Shown: positions 9,891 through 10,000 of the stretch, in pieces
How positions within the stretch are numbered: position 1 is the stretch's first letter
How the letters are laid out: every line of letters begins with the position of its first letter
From: Halisarca cf. caerulea
Lineage: Eukaryota; Porifera; Demospongiae; Chondrillida; Halisarcidae
Reading direction: 5' to 3'
Assembly (NCBI GenBank): GCA_963170055.1
Contig: CAUJGJ010000376.1
Coordinates: 1,052,501-1,062,500 of the forward strand
Length of the DNA: 10,000 nucleotides
The notes under the pieces: generated by a model
Databases searched by the model: none
What the model was told of the DNA's origin: nothing
The model's input: only the letters and a program-made list of their open reading frames with translations
Position numbers and translations under genes: made by a program

Positions 9891-10000
9891 TTCTGTTGTA
9901 CATCCGTACAGTGACGGCCACCTGCATCATGGAAGTGACGCATGGTAGTATTTACATTTCTAGCTGATGCGGTGTTATCTGACATCCATGTGGAACTGAC

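Noticed and set aside
8537..10000. A downstream HTD2 (3-hydroxyacyl-thioester dehydratase) reading frame, as in the bicistronic vertebrate RPP14 transcript
   Set aside because: No open frame of suitable length or motif occurs after the RPP14 stop within the window. It could only exist beyond 10000 or not be linked in this organism.

Overview
The window is metazoan nuclear DNA. It carries two spliced genes arranged head to head, in a background dense in (TG/CA)n microsatellites, TACG/TACA-rich simple sequence and short TA-flanked MITE-like repeats. Small genes, short introns, a 158-bp shared promoter and the abundant simple repeats suggest an early-branching or marine invertebrate. A sponge is my leading guess, from repeat style only. 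No bacterial, viral or organellar genes are visible.

Minus strand, 5457 down to 1 (running off the left edge): the gene for a ZFR-type zinc-finger RNA-binding protein. I could join six exons with GT-AG boundaries and consistent phases: 5457-4450, 4195-4028, 3495-3249, 1735-1530, 1030-800 and 41-1 (partial). Together they encode 633 complete codons: a Gly/Tyr/Gln-rich prion-like N-terminus, three widely spaced C-x2-C-x12-H-x5-H fingers, and the first residues leading into the DZF domain, which lies outside the window.

Plus strand, 5616 to 8536: a complete five-exon gene for the RNase P/MRP protein subunit Rpp14 (116 residues; exons 5616-5668, 5873-5951, 6895-6980, 7761-7839, 8483-8536). The two start codons are 158 bp apart, so the interval 5458-5615 is very probably a bidirectional promoter. 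It holds a TATA-like/YY1-like composite and two CACGTG E-boxes, one inside a 12-bp perfect palindrome.

The introns hold most of the unusual material. ZFR intron 3 contains an 18-copy, 44-bp minisatellite that shares a 20-nt core with that intron's own 3' splice-site region and has no AG on the sense strand for about 860 nt. ZFR intron 1 is almost entirely a (TG)n/(CA)n inverted repeat. In RPP14, TG arrays directly abut two donors and one acceptor. Several short repeats with CAGTG-like ends and TA flanks look like non-autonomous pogo/Tigger-type elements.

From 8537 to 10000 I find only the presumed RPP14 3' UTR and degenerate repeats, with no further gene. Both proteins act on RNA (splicing and dsRNA binding; tRNA 5' processing), but nothing in the sequence shows that they work together beyond sharing a promoter.
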